From: Rhodoferax sp.
GTDB taxonomy: Bacteria; Pseudomonadota; Gammaproteobacteria; Burkholderiales; Burkholderiaceae_C
Direction of reading: 5' to 3'
Assembly: GCF_025354435.1 (NCBI RefSeq)
Contig: NZ_JANXMU010000042.1
Coordinates: 1 to 43,713, forward strand
DNA length: 43,713 nt
The notes beneath the pieces are model-generated. The model saw nothing but the letters and a program-made list of their open reading frames with translations, was not told the origin of the DNA and searched no databases. Of this stretch, positions 1 through 9,378 are shown one piece after another (position 1 is the first letter of the stretch; each line of letters opens with the position of its first letter). The translations under genes and the position numbers were made by a program.

Positions 1-1525
1 GTTCTGAAAACAGGTGCTCGCTGCCCGCAGGAACGCTGGCAGCGTCGGTCAGGTAGTAGTCGATGGCCTGCAGGCCGGTGGTGTAGCCATAGCCCATCCA
101 GCTCATCGACACTGGGGCCGGTTTGAGTGCAAACACTCCCAGGCGGTTGCCTGCGGTGTGGCCTGCCAGCTCCACCAAAATGTCGATACCGTCGGCCCGG
201 ATGCGCTGGGCCAGGGCTGCATCGCTCATGCCCCGAGTCGGCACCCAGTGCTCTACATAGCGTTTGTAGCGCTGGGTGGTGCTGTCTTCCTGGGTGAACT
301 CTGCATAGGCGTACACGTCCACCACGCTGACATCGTGGTGTGACAGCAGCGGCTCCATAAAGTAGCTGCAGGCATGCAGCCTGAAATCGGGCGATACATA
401 GCCAATCTTCAGGCGGCGACCGGCACGCGCAGCATGGGTGTGCTGAGCCCAGCCGGCCCGGTGTGGCTGGCCGAAGCGGCGGTCGTATTCGCGGTAAATT
501 TCAAAAATCTCTTCTGCCGTCTTGTCAGGGTGGTAGTTGGTGACAAACAGCAGGTTGCCAAAGGCCACGCGGTGGCCAGGCTCGACCGCAATCGCATGCT
601 GCAAGGCATCAATGGCCTCGTCCAGTTGCCCACGGGCATTGAATATGCCGCTCAGGTTGTTATAGGCTTCTGCAAAATCGGGCTTCAAGGCAATCGCACG
701 CTGAAAGCACTCATGGGCCTCCTGGATCTGGCCATGGGCATTTAACGACAGCCCAAGGTTGTTCTGGGCCTCGGCGTAGTCGGGCTTGACCACCAGCGTG
801 GCACGGAAAACAGCGATGGACTCCGCAATTTGGCCCAGCTCGAAATGCGCTCGCCCCAGGTTACACAGACCCTCAATGTCGTCTGGCAGCAATTGCACGG
901 CGTGCTTCTTGGCCTCCAGCGCCTCTTCTTTTTTGCCCTGCGGCTGCAGCATGGTACCCAGTGCCTTCCAGGCGAAGCCGCTGCTGGGGTAGCGCTGCAC
1001 CATGGCCCGGGCATGCGCCTCGCCATGTTCGTAATTTTTTTGCTGAAAGAAGTCCACCAGAGCCTGCTTTTCCGCCTGGGAGGGCTCTGGCACAGGCGCG
1101 GTAATGGCGATGGGCGCGGGTTCGTCCGCCAGGCGGGGCATGCGCTCGGTCAGCGCATTCACCATCGCCATCGACAGCCCCTGGGCCAGGGGCAGCACCT
1201 GCCGGGCCAACTCGAAATGCTGGCACCGCACCAATCCATCGATGTAGCTAAACCAAAACTGGCTGCGTTCTGCGTCGGCATTCAGCGCCGCTTCAAAGTG
1301 GGGCAACGCCTCCAGAGGCCGCAGCAGTTGCACCGCCAGCAGCACGCCCAGGTTGTGGTGCGCATCGGCTTGTTCAGGCTCATCCTGCAATACGGCACGG
1401 TAAGCTGCTTCGGCCTCCCCAAAATCCAGCGCCCGGTGGGCCGCAATGGCCTGCACCAGCAGGCCATCCACCGTAGTGGCATCGGCAGATGGCGGGCGGG
1501 TGGTGTCGGGGGTCACGTCGATCAT
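1..1525 (-). CDS. TPR-repeat GT41 (SPINDLY/OGT-like) glycosyltransferase, partial
   Basis: The reading frame is open from ATG at 1525 to the left edge, giving about 508 residues without a stop; the C-terminus lies outside. The first ~340 residues are TPR-like helical repeats, for example the segment containing YAEAQNNLGLSLNAHGQ and then FAEAYNNLSGIFNARGQ. From about residue 369 a GT41 catalytic region starts (KIGYVSPDFRLHACSYFMEP, later ELAGHTAGNR and KPAPVSMSWMGYG), matching the OGT/SPINDLY family that moves a sugar from a nucleotide sugar to Ser/Thr of proteins. The His in DFRLH is at the position of the conserved OGT active-site His. Bacterial members next to flagellar genes often modify flagellin; that role here is inferred from location. 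It is divergent from motA, with a 192-bp gap in which I recognise no clear promoter. Confidence 0.85.
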   Translation of the reverse strand, partial: MIDVTPDTTRPPSADATTVDGLLVQAIAAHRALDFGEAEAAYRAVLQDEPEQADAHHNLGVLLAVQLLRPLEALPHFEAALNADAERSQFWFSYIDGLVRCQHFELARQVLPLAQGLSMAMVNALTERMPRLADEPAPIAITAPVPEPSQAEKQALVDFFQQKNYEHGEAHARAMVQRYPSSGFAWKALGTMLQPQGKKEEALEAKKHAVQLLPDDIEGLCNLGRAHFELGQIAESIAVFRATLVVKPDYAEAQNNLGLSLNAHGQIQEAHECFQRAIALKPDFAEAYNNLSGIFNARGQLDEAIDALQHAIAVEPGHRVAFGNLLFVTNYHPDKTAEEIFEIYREYDRRFGQPHRAGWAQHTHAARAGRRLKIGYVSPDFRLHACSYFMEPLLSHHDVSVVDVYAYAEFTQEDSTTQRYKRYVEHWVPTRGMSDAALAQRIRADGIDILVELAGHTAGNRLGVFALKPAPVSMSWMGYGYTTGLQAIDYYLTDAASVPAGSEHLFSE

Positions 1526-1717
1526 GGTGGTGCGGCGCTGGGCGCTGGGCGTATCTGGTTAACAAGGATAACCACCGCCCAGCAGCCGCAAAGCCCGATT
1601 TGGCGTTGTTTTGGGGCTCATCTTCTGCTGCAAGCGCTTGCAAATCCGATACATTTACATACAGGGTAAAACCGTAATTTACGTTCTTCCCGCCACAACG
1701 ACTGCCACCATCCAGAC

Positions 1718-2578
1718 ATGATTGTTCTCATCGGCTATGCCGTTTCCATGGGTTGCATCTTCGGTGTTTACATCTTTCACGGTGGCAACATTTCGGTGAT
1801 CCTGCACGCCCTGCCGTTTGAGCTGATCACCATCTTTGGCGGTGCGCTGGGCGCATTTGCGGTGAACAACCAGCCCAAAGTGCTCAAAGCCACCATGGCC
1901 CTGCTGCCGCAGGCGCTCAAGGGCTCCAAGTACACCAAGACGCGCTACATGGAGCTGCTGTCTTTGATGTACGACATTTTGCAAAAAGCCCGCAAAGAAG
2001 GGCTGATGGCGATTGAAGGCGACGTGGAATCACCCGAAAACTCCGAAATCTTCAAGAAATACCCCACCGTGGGCAGCGACCACCATGTAGTGGAGTTCAT
2101 GACCGACTACCTGCGCATGATGGTGTCGGGCAATTTGAACGCCCACGAGATCGAATCGCTGATGGACAGCGAGATCGACACCCACCACGCCGAAGCCCAC
2201 GCCCCGATTGCCGCCATCGCCCGCCTCGCGGGTGCCCTGCCTGCCTTCGGGATTGTGGCGGCGGTGCTGGGGGTGGTGAACACCATGGGCTCGGTGGGCC
2301 AACCACCGTCGGTGCTGGGCGGCATGATCGCCTCGGCGCTGGTGGGAACCTTTTTGGGAATTTTGTTGGCCTACGGCGTAGTGGAGCCCCTGGGCGGCCT
2401 GCTGGAGCAAAAAACCGAAGACAGTGCCAAGGAACTGCAGTGCATGAAAACCACGTTACTGGCCAGCATGCAAGGCTACAACCCGGCGACTGCCATCGAA
2501 TTTGGCCGCAAAGTGCTGTTCTCGGGCGACCGGCCCAGTTTTGCCGAGCTGGAAGGCCATGTACGTGGCAAAAAGTAA
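1718..2578 (+). CDS. motA: Flagellar motor stator protein MotA
   Basis: This 286-residue inner-membrane protein forms, with MotB, the proton-conducting stator that drives flagellar rotation. Four membrane segments are visible, two near the N-terminus and two around residues 170-225. Residues matching functionally known E. coli positions are present: R92 and E100 in the cytoplasmic loop (E. coli R90/E98, rotor contact) and P175 and P224 beside the channel (E. coli P173/P222). Length is close to the usual 285-295. The next gene, motB, begins 17 bases after the stop, so the two are almost certainly co-transcribed. Confidence 0.96.
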   Translation: MIVLIGYAVSMGCIFGVYIFHGGNISVILHALPFELITIFGGALGAFAVNNQPKVLKATMALLPQALKGSKYTKTRYMELLSLMYDILQKARKEGLMAIEGDVESPENSEIFKKYPTVGSDHHVVEFMTDYLRMMVSGNLNAHEIESLMDSEIDTHHAEAHAPIAAIARLAGALPAFGIVAAVLGVVNTMGSVGQPPSVLGGMIASALVGTFLGILLAYGVVEPLGGLLEQKTEDSAKELQCMKTTLLASMQGYNPATAIEFGRKVLFSGDRPSFAELEGHVRGKK

Positions 2579-2595
2579 TTTTCTAGCTGACTGAT

Positions 2596-3558
2596 ATGGC
2601 GACGGAAGGCAAGAAGCTCCAACCGATCATCGTCAAGAAGATCAAAAAAGGCGGCCACGCCGTGCATGGCGGTGCCTGGAAGATCGCCTACGCCGACTTT
2701 GTGACGGCCATGATGGCTTTCTTTCTGCTGATGTGGCTGCTGGGTTCGACCTCGGAGGGCGACAAAAAAGGCCTGTCCGACTTCTTCAACACCCCGCTCA
2801 AGGTGGCCATGCAAGGCGGCAGCGGGGCCGGGGCCAGCAACAGCATCTTGTCGGGCGGCGGCTCGGACCTGACCAAGACCGCGGGCCAGGGCACGCGCGG
2901 CACCGGCGATGACCCGGTCAAAAAGAAAATGGACGAAGCCGCAGCCAAGGCCGAAATCGCCAAACAAGATGCCTCTCGCATCAAAAATCTACGCGACAAA
3001 ATCGATGCATTGATTACCAACAACCCCAAGTTGGCCGAATATCGCTCACAAATCCGCATGGAAACCACGCCCGATGGCCTGCAAATCCAGATCGTGGACG
3101 AACAAAACCGCCCGATGTTCGACAGTGGCAGTGCACTGGTCAAACCCTATATGCGCGACATACTGCGAGAAATTGGCAGCGCCCTCAACGGTGTCGAAAA
3201 CCGAATCAGTCTGGCCGGGCACACCGATAGAACACCCTACGGCAATGGCGAACGGGGCTATAGCAACTGGGAACTGTCAGCCGACCGGGCCAATGCCTCG
3301 CGCCGCGAACTGGTCGCCGCAGGCATGCCCGATGAAAAAATGGCCCGTGTCGTGGGTCTGGCTGCCAGCAGCCTGATCGACACCAAAAACCCACTGGCCC
3401 CGGTAAATCGGCGCATCAGCATTACGATCATGACGCGTGAAGCCGAGGCACGGCTGATGGGCAATGCCACAATAGAGCCTTCTGTAACAAATGAAACAGC
3501 GGCTGATACCGGGCAGTCCGCCGCCCAATCGCCCGCACGGGGCGTACCCAAACCCTGA
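2596..3558 (+). CDS. motB: Flagellar motor stator protein MotB
   Basis: This 320-residue partner of MotA anchors the stator to peptidoglycan. A basic cytoplasmic start is followed by one membrane helix (about residues 30-50) containing the proton-binding Asp as D34 in YADFVTAMM (E. coli D32). A low-complexity periplasmic linker (about 75-130) leads to an OmpA-like peptidoglycan-binding domain (about 150-280) with GHTD at 208-211, NWELSADRA at 224-232 and NRRI at 271-274. The C-terminal tail is Ala/Thr rich. The adjacent upstream motA and the intact Asp support an H+-type motor. Confidence 0.96.
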   Translation: MATEGKKLQPIIVKKIKKGGHAVHGGAWKIAYADFVTAMMAFFLLMWLLGSTSEGDKKGLSDFFNTPLKVAMQGGSGAGASNSILSGGGSDLTKTAGQGTRGTGDDPVKKKMDEAAAKAEIAKQDASRIKNLRDKIDALITNNPKLAEYRSQIRMETTPDGLQIQIVDEQNRPMFDSGSALVKPYMRDILREIGSALNGVENRISLAGHTDRTPYGNGERGYSNWELSADRANASRRELVAAGMPDEKMARVVGLAASSLIDTKNPLAPVNRRISITIMTREAEARLMGNATIEPSVTNETAADTGQSAAQSPARGVPKP

Positions 3559-3618
3559 GACCGCCGAGAACCTCCAAAATGCGCCTTATTCCAGCAACCT
3601 TCATCGAAAGGGTCACCC

Positions 3619-4017
3619 GTGGCAAATGACCTGCGTTTTCTAATCGTGGACGACTTCTCCACCATGCGCCGTATCATTCGTAATCTGCTCAAAGAGATTG
3701 GTTACCCCGACGCGGATGAAGCCGAAGACGGCCTCGCAGCGCTGCAAAAGCTCCGTAGCGGCCTGCATTTTGATTTCGTGGTGAGCGATATCAATATGCC
3801 CAACATGAACGGGTTCCAGTTACTGGCCGAAGTCAAGGGCGATGAAAAGCTGAAGCACCTGCCGGTGCTGATGGTGACCGCCGAAGCCCGCAAGGAAGAC
3901 ATCGTAGCCGCCGCCCAGGGCGGAGCGGCTGGGTACATCGTCAAGCCATTTACCAAAGCCACGCTCGAAGAAAAGCTGACGCACATCCTCAAGAAGAACG
4001 GGCTGATCCCAGCATGA
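3619..4017 (+). CDS. cheY: Chemotaxis response regulator CheY
   Basis: A single receiver domain of 132 residues. The acidic pocket D11/D12, phospho-acceptor D57 (VVSDINMP), T87, Y106 and K109 are all in register with E. coli CheY, so it should be phosphorylated by CheA and bind the FliM switch. The start is GTG at 3619, which gives the standard N-terminus [12 protein letters not shown]. The stop overlaps the cheZ start by four bases (ATGA), implying translational coupling. No cheA, cheW or receptor gene lies between motB and cheY, unlike in many relatives, so the kinase must be encoded elsewhere. Confidence 0.96.
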   Translation: MANDLRFLIVDDFSTMRRIIRNLLKEIGYPDADEAEDGLAALQKLRSGLHFDFVVSDINMPNMNGFQLLAEVKGDEKLKHLPVLMVTAEARKEDIVAAAQGGAAGYIVKPFTKATLEEKLTHILKKNGLIPA

Positions 4018-4634
4018 CCGCCGCAGCCCTTCCAGCCGATGGAGACCTCCAGCCAGCGGTGCACCAAAAGCTGGGCATGCTGACCCGTCAACTGCACGAC
4101 TCGTTGAACGAGTTGGGCTACACCGACAAACTCAAAGACAGCGCGGAAGAGCTACCCGATGCGCAAAGCCGCCTGACCTACATCGCCCGCCTGACCGGCG
4201 AGGCGGCTGAAAAGGTGCTCAGCCGGGTTGATCTGGCCAAGATCCAGCACGATTTCATCGCCGCTGAAACCAGCAAACTGGCCGCATTCATCGTCAAAGA
4301 CCCGGTGGCGGCCGTAGCCACGGGTGCGGTGTACAACTTTGTGGCCGATGTCGAGCGTGCCAGCAAAGAAATCGACATGCACCTGACCGAAATCATGATG
4401 GCGCAGGATTTCCACGACCTCACGGGCCAGGTGATTGCGCGGGTGGTCAACCTGACCTCGACCATCGAAAAGCAACTGATAGAACTGTTGATCCAGACCG
4501 CGCCAAGCGCCCCGCCCGCGCAACCCAAAGCACCGGAAGGCCTGGCTGGGCCGGTGGTCGATCCCACGTCGCGCACCGACATCGTGACGGACCAATCCCA
4601 AGTTGACGATTTACTCGCCAGCCTAGGCTTTTAA
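4014..4634 (+). CDS. cheZ: CheY-P phosphatase CheZ
   Basis: A 206-residue protein whose family speeds dephosphorylation of CheY-P. The signature QDFHDLTGQ holds the catalytic Gln as Q139 and the conserved Asp as D135 (E. coli Q147 and D143), within the long helical hairpin. A Pro/Ala-rich flexible linker (about 160-190) leads to the C-terminal CheY-tethering peptide ending DDLLASLGF. It overlaps cheY by four bases. A stem-loop follows the stop at 4643-4669. Confidence 0.95.
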   Translation: MTAAALPADGDLQPAVHQKLGMLTRQLHDSLNELGYTDKLKDSAEELPDAQSRLTYIARLTGEAAEKVLSRVDLAKIQHDFIAAETSKLAAFIVKDPVAAVATGAVYNFVADVERASKEIDMHLTEIMMAQDFHDLTGQVIARVVNLTSTIEKQLIELLIQTAPSAPPAQPKAPEGLAGPVVDPTSRTDIVTDQSQVDDLLASLGF

Positions 4635-4642
4635 TAAGCCAC

Positions 4643-4669
4643 GCTAAAGCCTGTTTATCAGGCTTTAGC
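4643..4669. terminator. Stem-loop after cheZ, possible weak terminator or processing site
   Basis: A perfect 11-bp inverted repeat (GCTAAAGCCTG / CAGGCTTTAGC) around a TTTAT loop, starting 9 bases after the cheZ stop. No T-run follows on either strand, so it is not a textbook intrinsic terminator. It may separate cheYZ from flhBAF expression or protect the upstream mRNA 3' end. Confidence 0.5.
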
Positions 4670-4715
4670 CCAGCGGCCCGGTGCCGACAATGGGGTCACC
4701 AAAAACCCCATTGCC

Positions 4716-5873
4716 ATGGAATCATCCAGCCAAGACAAAGACCTCCCCGCCACCCAACGCAAGCTAGACCAAGCACGCAAGGATGGGCAGGCCTCACGCT
4801 CCAAGGACTTGTCCCATTTGGCGGTATTGGGCACGGGTTCTGCAGCGGTGCTGGTGCTGGCACCCTCTTTTTTAGAACACTTCAAGCTGGTTTTGGGCCA
4901 ACAGCTGTCCTTCGATGCGGCCACCCTGGCGCAAAACGGCAGCATGTTGGACCGGCTACAGGACGTGGTGCTGGTCGGCATGGTAGCCAGTACCGTGTTC
5001 GCGGCGATTGTGCTGGCCGCAGCAATTGGCAGTGCCGTGGCATCGGGCGGCTGGGTCGCCAGCCTGAAACCCATCATGCCGGACTTCAGCCGCATCAACC
5101 CCATCTCGGGTTTTGGCCGCTTGTTATCCAAAGAACAGGCCACCGATATCCTCAAATTGCTGGTTATCACCACCGTGTTGATCTCGGTCGCCTGGACGTA
5201 TTTATCCAACAGCCTGGGTTCGGTCGCGCAACTGGTGCTGCAGCCGTCCGCAGCCTCCATCCAGCACGTGGCGAACTGGATCACCTCGGGCATGAGCCTG
5301 CTGCTGCTGGTGGTGTTTGCCGTGGCGGCCATCGACGTGCCGCTTCAAACCTTTCTGATGAAGTCGCGCCTGAAAATGTCGCACCAGGAGGTGAAACAGG
5401 AGCACAAAGAGTCCGACGGTAACCCGCAGATGAAGGGCAAGATGCGCGCCCGTGCCCGCGAGATTGCCCAGCGCACCAGCGTCAGCGCCGTTCCCAAGGC
5501 CGACTTTGTGCTGATGAACCCAACCCACTTTGCCGTGGCGCTTAAATACGACGAAAAAACCATGCGCGCCCCGCAGGTCATCGCCAAAGGTGCCGACCTG
5601 GTAGCTATGAAAATCCGCGACGTGGCCAAGAGCCATGAAATCCCCGTGTTCCAGTCGCCCATGCTGGCCCGTGCCCTGTACGCGCACGCCGAGATCAATG
5701 GCGAAATCCCTTCCGCCCTGTACACCGCGGTGGCCCAGGTGCTGGCCTATGTGTACCGCGTGAAAGCCGCCATGCGCGGCGAGGGCCAGATGCCCGACAG
5801 CTTCCCGCAGCCCGATGTTCCGCCCGAGCTGGACCCACTGAGCAACACCATTCTGGCTGAGGCGACCCCATGA
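4716..5873 (+). CDS. flhB: Flagellar export switch protein FlhB
   Basis: This 385-residue component of the flagellar type III export gate switches substrate class from rod/hook to filament. A basic N-terminus is followed by four membrane segments (about residues 30-210) and a cytoplasmic domain. That domain holds the self-cleavage motif NPTH at residues 268-271, where cleavage between N and P is known for the family. The C-terminus is extended and Pro-rich. Its stop overlaps the flhA start (ATGA). A short hairpin (TGGGGT / ACCCCA, 4691-4710) ends 5 bases before the ATG. Confidence 0.96.
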   Translation: MESSSQDKDLPATQRKLDQARKDGQASRSKDLSHLAVLGTGSAAVLVLAPSFLEHFKLVLGQQLSFDAATLAQNGSMLDRLQDVVLVGMVASTVFAAIVLAAAIGSAVASGGWVASLKPIMPDFSRINPISGFGRLLSKEQATDILKLLVITTVLISVAWTYLSNSLGSVAQLVLQPSAASIQHVANWITSGMSLLLLVVFAVAAIDVPLQTFLMKSRLKMSHQEVKQEHKESDGNPQMKGKMRARAREIAQRTSVSAVPKADFVLMNPTHFAVALKYDEKTMRAPQVIAKGADLVAMKIRDVAKSHEIPVFQSPMLARALYAHAEINGEIPSALYTAVAQVLAYVYRVKAAMRGEGQMPDSFPQPDVPPELDPLSNTILAEATP

Positions 5874-7951
5874 ACCCCCAGCTCAAATCAGTACAGCAGT
5901 GGTTCAACACCAACCGCAAGCTGCTGCAAGGCGTATCGGCCCCGGTGATGGTGGTAATCATCCTGGCCATGATGGTCTTGCCCATACCCGCGTGGCTGCT
6001 GGACACGTTTTTTACCATCAATATCGCCGTGGCGCTGATGGTGATGATGGTGGCGGCCTACATGGTGCGGCCTTTGGACTTTGCCGCGTTTCCATCGGTT
6101 TTGCTGCTTACCACGCTGATGCGCCTGTCGCTCAACGTGGCCTCTACCCGCGTAGTGCTGCTAGAGGGCCACACCGGCGCAGGTGCTGCGGGTGCGGTGA
6201 TCGAGGCCTTTGGCCATTTTCTGATCGGCGGCAACTTCGCGGTCGGGTTGATCGTTTTCGCGATTCTGGTGGTCATCAACTTCGTAGTGGTGACCAAGGG
6301 TTCCGAGCGGATTGCCGAGGTGTCGGCCCGCTTCACCCTGGATGCCATGCCTGGCAAGCAAATGGCGGTGGATGCCGACCTGAATGCCGGTTTGATCAAC
6401 GAAAAAGAAGCCAAACGCCGCCGCGCCGAAGTGGGCGAAGAGGCGGACTTTTTTGGATCCATGGACGGTGCCTCCAAGTTTGTGCGCGGCGATGCGATTG
6501 CGGGCATTTTGATCTTGCTGATCAATATCGTGGGCGGCTTCACCATCGGCGTGCTGCAGCACGACCTGACCGCATCCAAAGCCGCAGACACCTACATTTT
6601 GCTGGCGGTGGGCGATGCGCTGGTGGCACAAATCCCCGGCCTGCTGATCTCCATCGCCGCTGCCATGGTGGTGTCGCGGGTGGGCAAGGACGACGACATC
6701 GGCAAGCAAATCATTGGCCAGCTGTTCGACTCTCCCAAGGTGCTGGGTATTACGGCGGGCATCATGGGCGTCATGGGCATCATCCCCAATATGCCGCACT
6801 TGGTGTTCTTGTCGATGGCCGCCGTGCTGGGCTACATGGCCTGGGCCATTGCCCACCGGCCCGTGCCGCAAGACTCGGCCCTGATCGTCGGCCCGCCACC
6901 CACCGACGGCGAAGCCACCTGGGACGACCTGCAACCAGTCGACCTGCTGGGGCTGGAACTGGGCTACCGCCTCATCACCCTGGTGGACAAAACCCGCCCT
7001 GGCGACCTGCTGACCCGTATCAAAGGTGTACGCCGCAAATTTGCCCAGGAAGTGGGCTTTTTGCCCCCACCGGTACACGTGCGCGACAACCTGGACCTCA
7101 AGCCCAGCGGCTACCGCATCACCCTGCGTGGCGTGGTAGTGGGCGAAGGCGAGGCTTTCCCCGGCATGTACCTGGCCATCAATCCCGGCGGCATCACCAC
7201 CCCGCTGATTGGCACGGCCACCACCGACCCGGCTTTTGGCCTGCCCGCCCACTGGATCGACGAGCGGCAGAAGGAAGCGGCACAAATGGCAGGTTTTACC
7301 GTGGTTGATTCGGAAACCGTGATGGCCACACATTTGTCACACTTGATGCAAGTGCAGGCGGCCCGTTTATTGAGCCGCACCGAGACACAGCAACTGGTGG
7401 AGCATGTCAGCAAACTGGCCCCCAAACTAATCGAAGAAGTGGTTCCCAAAATGGTGTCTATCGCCACGTTCCAGAAAGTCTTGCAGCTCTTGCTGGAAGA
7501 GTCTGTGCACATCCGCGACATCCGCACCATCGTCGAATGCCTGGCCGAACACGCCGTGACCACCACCGACCCCGCCGACCTGGCCCGGCGCGTGCGCATT
7601 GCACTGGCCCCGGCCATCGTGCAGCAAATTTACGGCCCCACCCGCGAACTCAACGTGATTGCTATCGAGCCCAGCCTGGAGCGCATGCTGGTGCAAGCCC
7701 TGGGCAATGCGGCGGGCCCGGCGCTGGACCCCGGCGTGGCCGACCTGCTGACCCGCAATGTGGCCGACGTGGCCCTGCAGCAAGAAGAGCTGGGCGTGCC
7801 CGCCTGCCTGCTGGTGCCCGACCAGATCCGCAACGCCATTTCCCGGCTGGTGCGCCGCGTAGCCCCCCGGCTGCAGGTACTGGCGCACAGCGAAATACCT
7901 GAAACCCACACTATCCGCATTGGCCCCATCCTCAAAGGTGCACTGACATGA
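5870..7951 (+). CDS. flhA: Flagellar export gate protein FlhA
   Basis: A 693-residue FHIPEP-family protein forming the export gate ring. The N-terminal half (about 20-330) has about eight membrane segments and the conserved cytoplasmic loop with GSERIAEVSARF and MPGKQMAVDADLNAG. The C-terminal half is the soluble chaperone/substrate docking domain. Length matches the family (about 690-700). The start overlaps the flhB stop and the stop overlaps the flhF start by four bases, so flhB-flhA-flhF appear translationally coupled. Confidence 0.97.
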   Translation: MNPQLKSVQQWFNTNRKLLQGVSAPVMVVIILAMMVLPIPAWLLDTFFTINIAVALMVMMVAAYMVRPLDFAAFPSVLLLTTLMRLSLNVASTRVVLLEGHTGAGAAGAVIEAFGHFLIGGNFAVGLIVFAILVVINFVVVTKGSERIAEVSARFTLDAMPGKQMAVDADLNAGLINEKEAKRRRAEVGEEADFFGSMDGASKFVRGDAIAGILILLINIVGGFTIGVLQHDLTASKAADTYILLAVGDALVAQIPGLLISIAAAMVVSRVGKDDDIGKQIIGQLFDSPKVLGITAGIMGVMGIIPNMPHLVFLSMAAVLGYMAWAIAHRPVPQDSALIVGPPPTDGEATWDDLQPVDLLGLELGYRLITLVDKTRPGDLLTRIKGVRRKFAQEVGFLPPPVHVRDNLDLKPSGYRITLRGVVVGEGEAFPGMYLAINPGGITTPLIGTATTDPAFGLPAHWIDERQKEAAQMAGFTVVDSETVMATHLSHLMQVQAARLLSRTETQQLVEHVSKLAPKLIEEVVPKMVSIATFQKVLQLLLEESVHIRDIRTIVECLAEHAVTTTDPADLARRVRIALAPAIVQQIYGPTRELNVIAIEPSLERMLVQALGNAAGPALDPGVADLLTRNVADVALQQEELGVPACLLVPDQIRNAISRLVRRVAPRLQVLAHSEIPETHTIRIGPILKGALT

Positions 7952-9378
7952 ACATCCAACGCTTTCACGCCGCCACGTCCCGCGAAGCTTTGGCCAAGGC
8001 CCGTGCGGTCTTTGGTGAGGGGACGCTGATTTTGTCCAACCGCCCCACGCCCAATGGCGTGGAAGTGGTGGCTACCGCAGAAGACTCGCTGTCGTCGCTC
8101 GACCGGCCCAGCGTGGCACCGGCACCCGCATCGGCGGCCACTATCGCTATGGCGCAAATCCCGGTGGAAGAAGACACCGAACAACTGGCCATGAGCACGC
8201 TGTCGTTCCAGGACTACGTACGCGAACGCATGCTGCGCCGCCGCCACGAAAGCAGCCCCGACCTGCGCGACGAGATTTTTCCGCATAAAACATCGGTACC
8301 GGCCTCGGTGCAGGCCGCACCTGCGCCCATGGCTCCGCCCCCCCAGCGCGCCAAACCCGCAGTGCACGCCGTGCCGTTCGCACCATCCGTCGCCCGCGCC
8401 AAGCCCGCCCCGGCAGCCGCCACCATCAACTCCAAGGGCATCGTGGACGAGCTGCAGGCCATGAAGGACATGATTGAAGAGCGCTTCAACACCATGGCCT
8501 GGCTGGGCAAGACCAAGCAGGACCCGATCCAATCCAACCTGATGCTCAAGCTGATCCGCGCCGGGTATTCACCCGACCTGGCCCGTGCCGTGATGGAACG
8601 CATGCCCGAAGAGGCCTCGCCCGCCGAAGCCATCCGCTGGCTGATGGGCGTGCTGGAGCAAAACCTGCGCACCGATGCCGGTAGCAAGCCCATCTTCGAG
8701 CAAGGCGGCGTGTTCGCGCTGGTGGGAGCCACCGGCGTGGGCAAAACCACCACCGCCGCCAAGCTGGCCGCGCACTGCGCCCGGGTGCACGGCCCCAACA
8801 GCGTCGGCCTGATCACGCTGGACACCTACCGCGTAGCCGCCCACGAGCAACTGCGCGCCTTTGGCCGCATGCTGGGCGTGGTGGCCCACCTGGCCCATGA
8901 CCGCGCCGCTTTGCAAGACCTGCTGGGCCTGCTGGGCAACAAGCGCATGGTGCTGATCGATACCACCGGCATCGCCCCGAAAGACCCGCGCAAGCGCGAC
9001 ATGATGGACGTACTGGACCTGCCCGGCGTGAACCGCCTGCTGGTGCTCAACGCTGGCAGCCACGGCGACACCATGGACGAAGTGCTGACCTCGTTCAAGA
9101 CGCGGGGCGTGCAACAGGCCATCCTGTCCAAAATCGACGAAGCCGCCAAGCTCGGCCCGGCGCTGGATGCCATCATCCGCCACCAGCTGGTGCTGCGCGG
9201 CGTGTGCAACGGCCAGCGCGTGCCCGAAGACTGGGAACCCGCCGATGCCAAGAAGCTGGTGCGTGCCTCGATGCGCTCCACCACCAAGTCGGCATTCGAC
9301 CCCAAGGCCGCCGATCTGAACTTCTTCTTTACCCCGGCACCGATGGATTCCAGTCGCCAGGAACGGGCGCATGCTTGA
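7948..9378 (+). CDS. flhF: Flagellar placement GTPase FlhF
   Basis: A 476-residue SRP54-type GTPase that sets the site and number of polar flagella. The N-terminus (MNIQRFHAATSREALAKAR) is typical of FlhF, followed by a Pro/Ala-rich low-complexity stretch (about 55-160) and the helical N domain. The G domain has its P-loop at 260-267 (GATGVGKT), DTYR at 292-295, DTTG at 338-341 and SKID at 394-397 as the guanine-specificity motif, Ser replacing the usual Thr. It overlaps flhA by four bases and the following gene by eight. The partner FlhG is expected next, but the protein encoded there lacks an ATPase site. Confidence 0.95.
   Translation: MNIQRFHAATSREALAKARAVFGEGTLILSNRPTPNGVEVVATAEDSLSSLDRPSVAPAPASAATIAMAQIPVEEDTEQLAMSTLSFQDYVRERMLRRRHESSPDLRDEIFPHKTSVPASVQAAPAPMAPPPQRAKPAVHAVPFAPSVARAKPAPAAATINSKGIVDELQAMKDMIEERFNTMAWLGKTKQDPIQSNLMLKLIRAGYSPDLARAVMERMPEEASPAEAIRWLMGVLEQNLRTDAGSKPIFEQGGVFALVGATGVGKTTTAAKLAAHCARVHGPNSVGLITLDTYRVAAHEQLRAFGRMLGVVAHLAHDRAALQDLLGLLGNKRMVLIDTTGIAPKDPRKRDMMDVLDLPGVNRLLVLNAGSHGDTMDEVLTSFKTRGVQQAILSKIDEAAKLGPALDAIIRHQLVLRGVCNGQRVPEDWEPADAKKLVRASMRSTTKSAFDPKAADLNFFFTPAPMDSSRQERAHA

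Noticed and set aside
1526-1717. Promoter search in the gap between the glycosyltransferase gene and motA
   Set aside because: TCCGATAC at about 1643 looks like a sigma-28 -10, but no matching -35 lies 11 bases upstream; no reliable promoter could be called.
4664-4690. Possible sigma-28 promoter before flhB (GCCGACAA)
   Set aside because: The -10 fits 7/8, but the -35 at the correct spacing matches only 3/8 and lies inside the cheZ stem-loop.
4691-4710. Short hairpin TGGGGT / ACCCCA before the flhB start
   Set aside because: A 6-bp stem could affect translation, but it is short enough to occur by chance and nothing else supports it.
5899-7308. 469-residue plus-strand frame inside flhA
   Set aside because: It is an out-of-frame shadow of flhA with Arg/Gly/His-rich, low-quality composition; flhA in the other frame is unmistakable.
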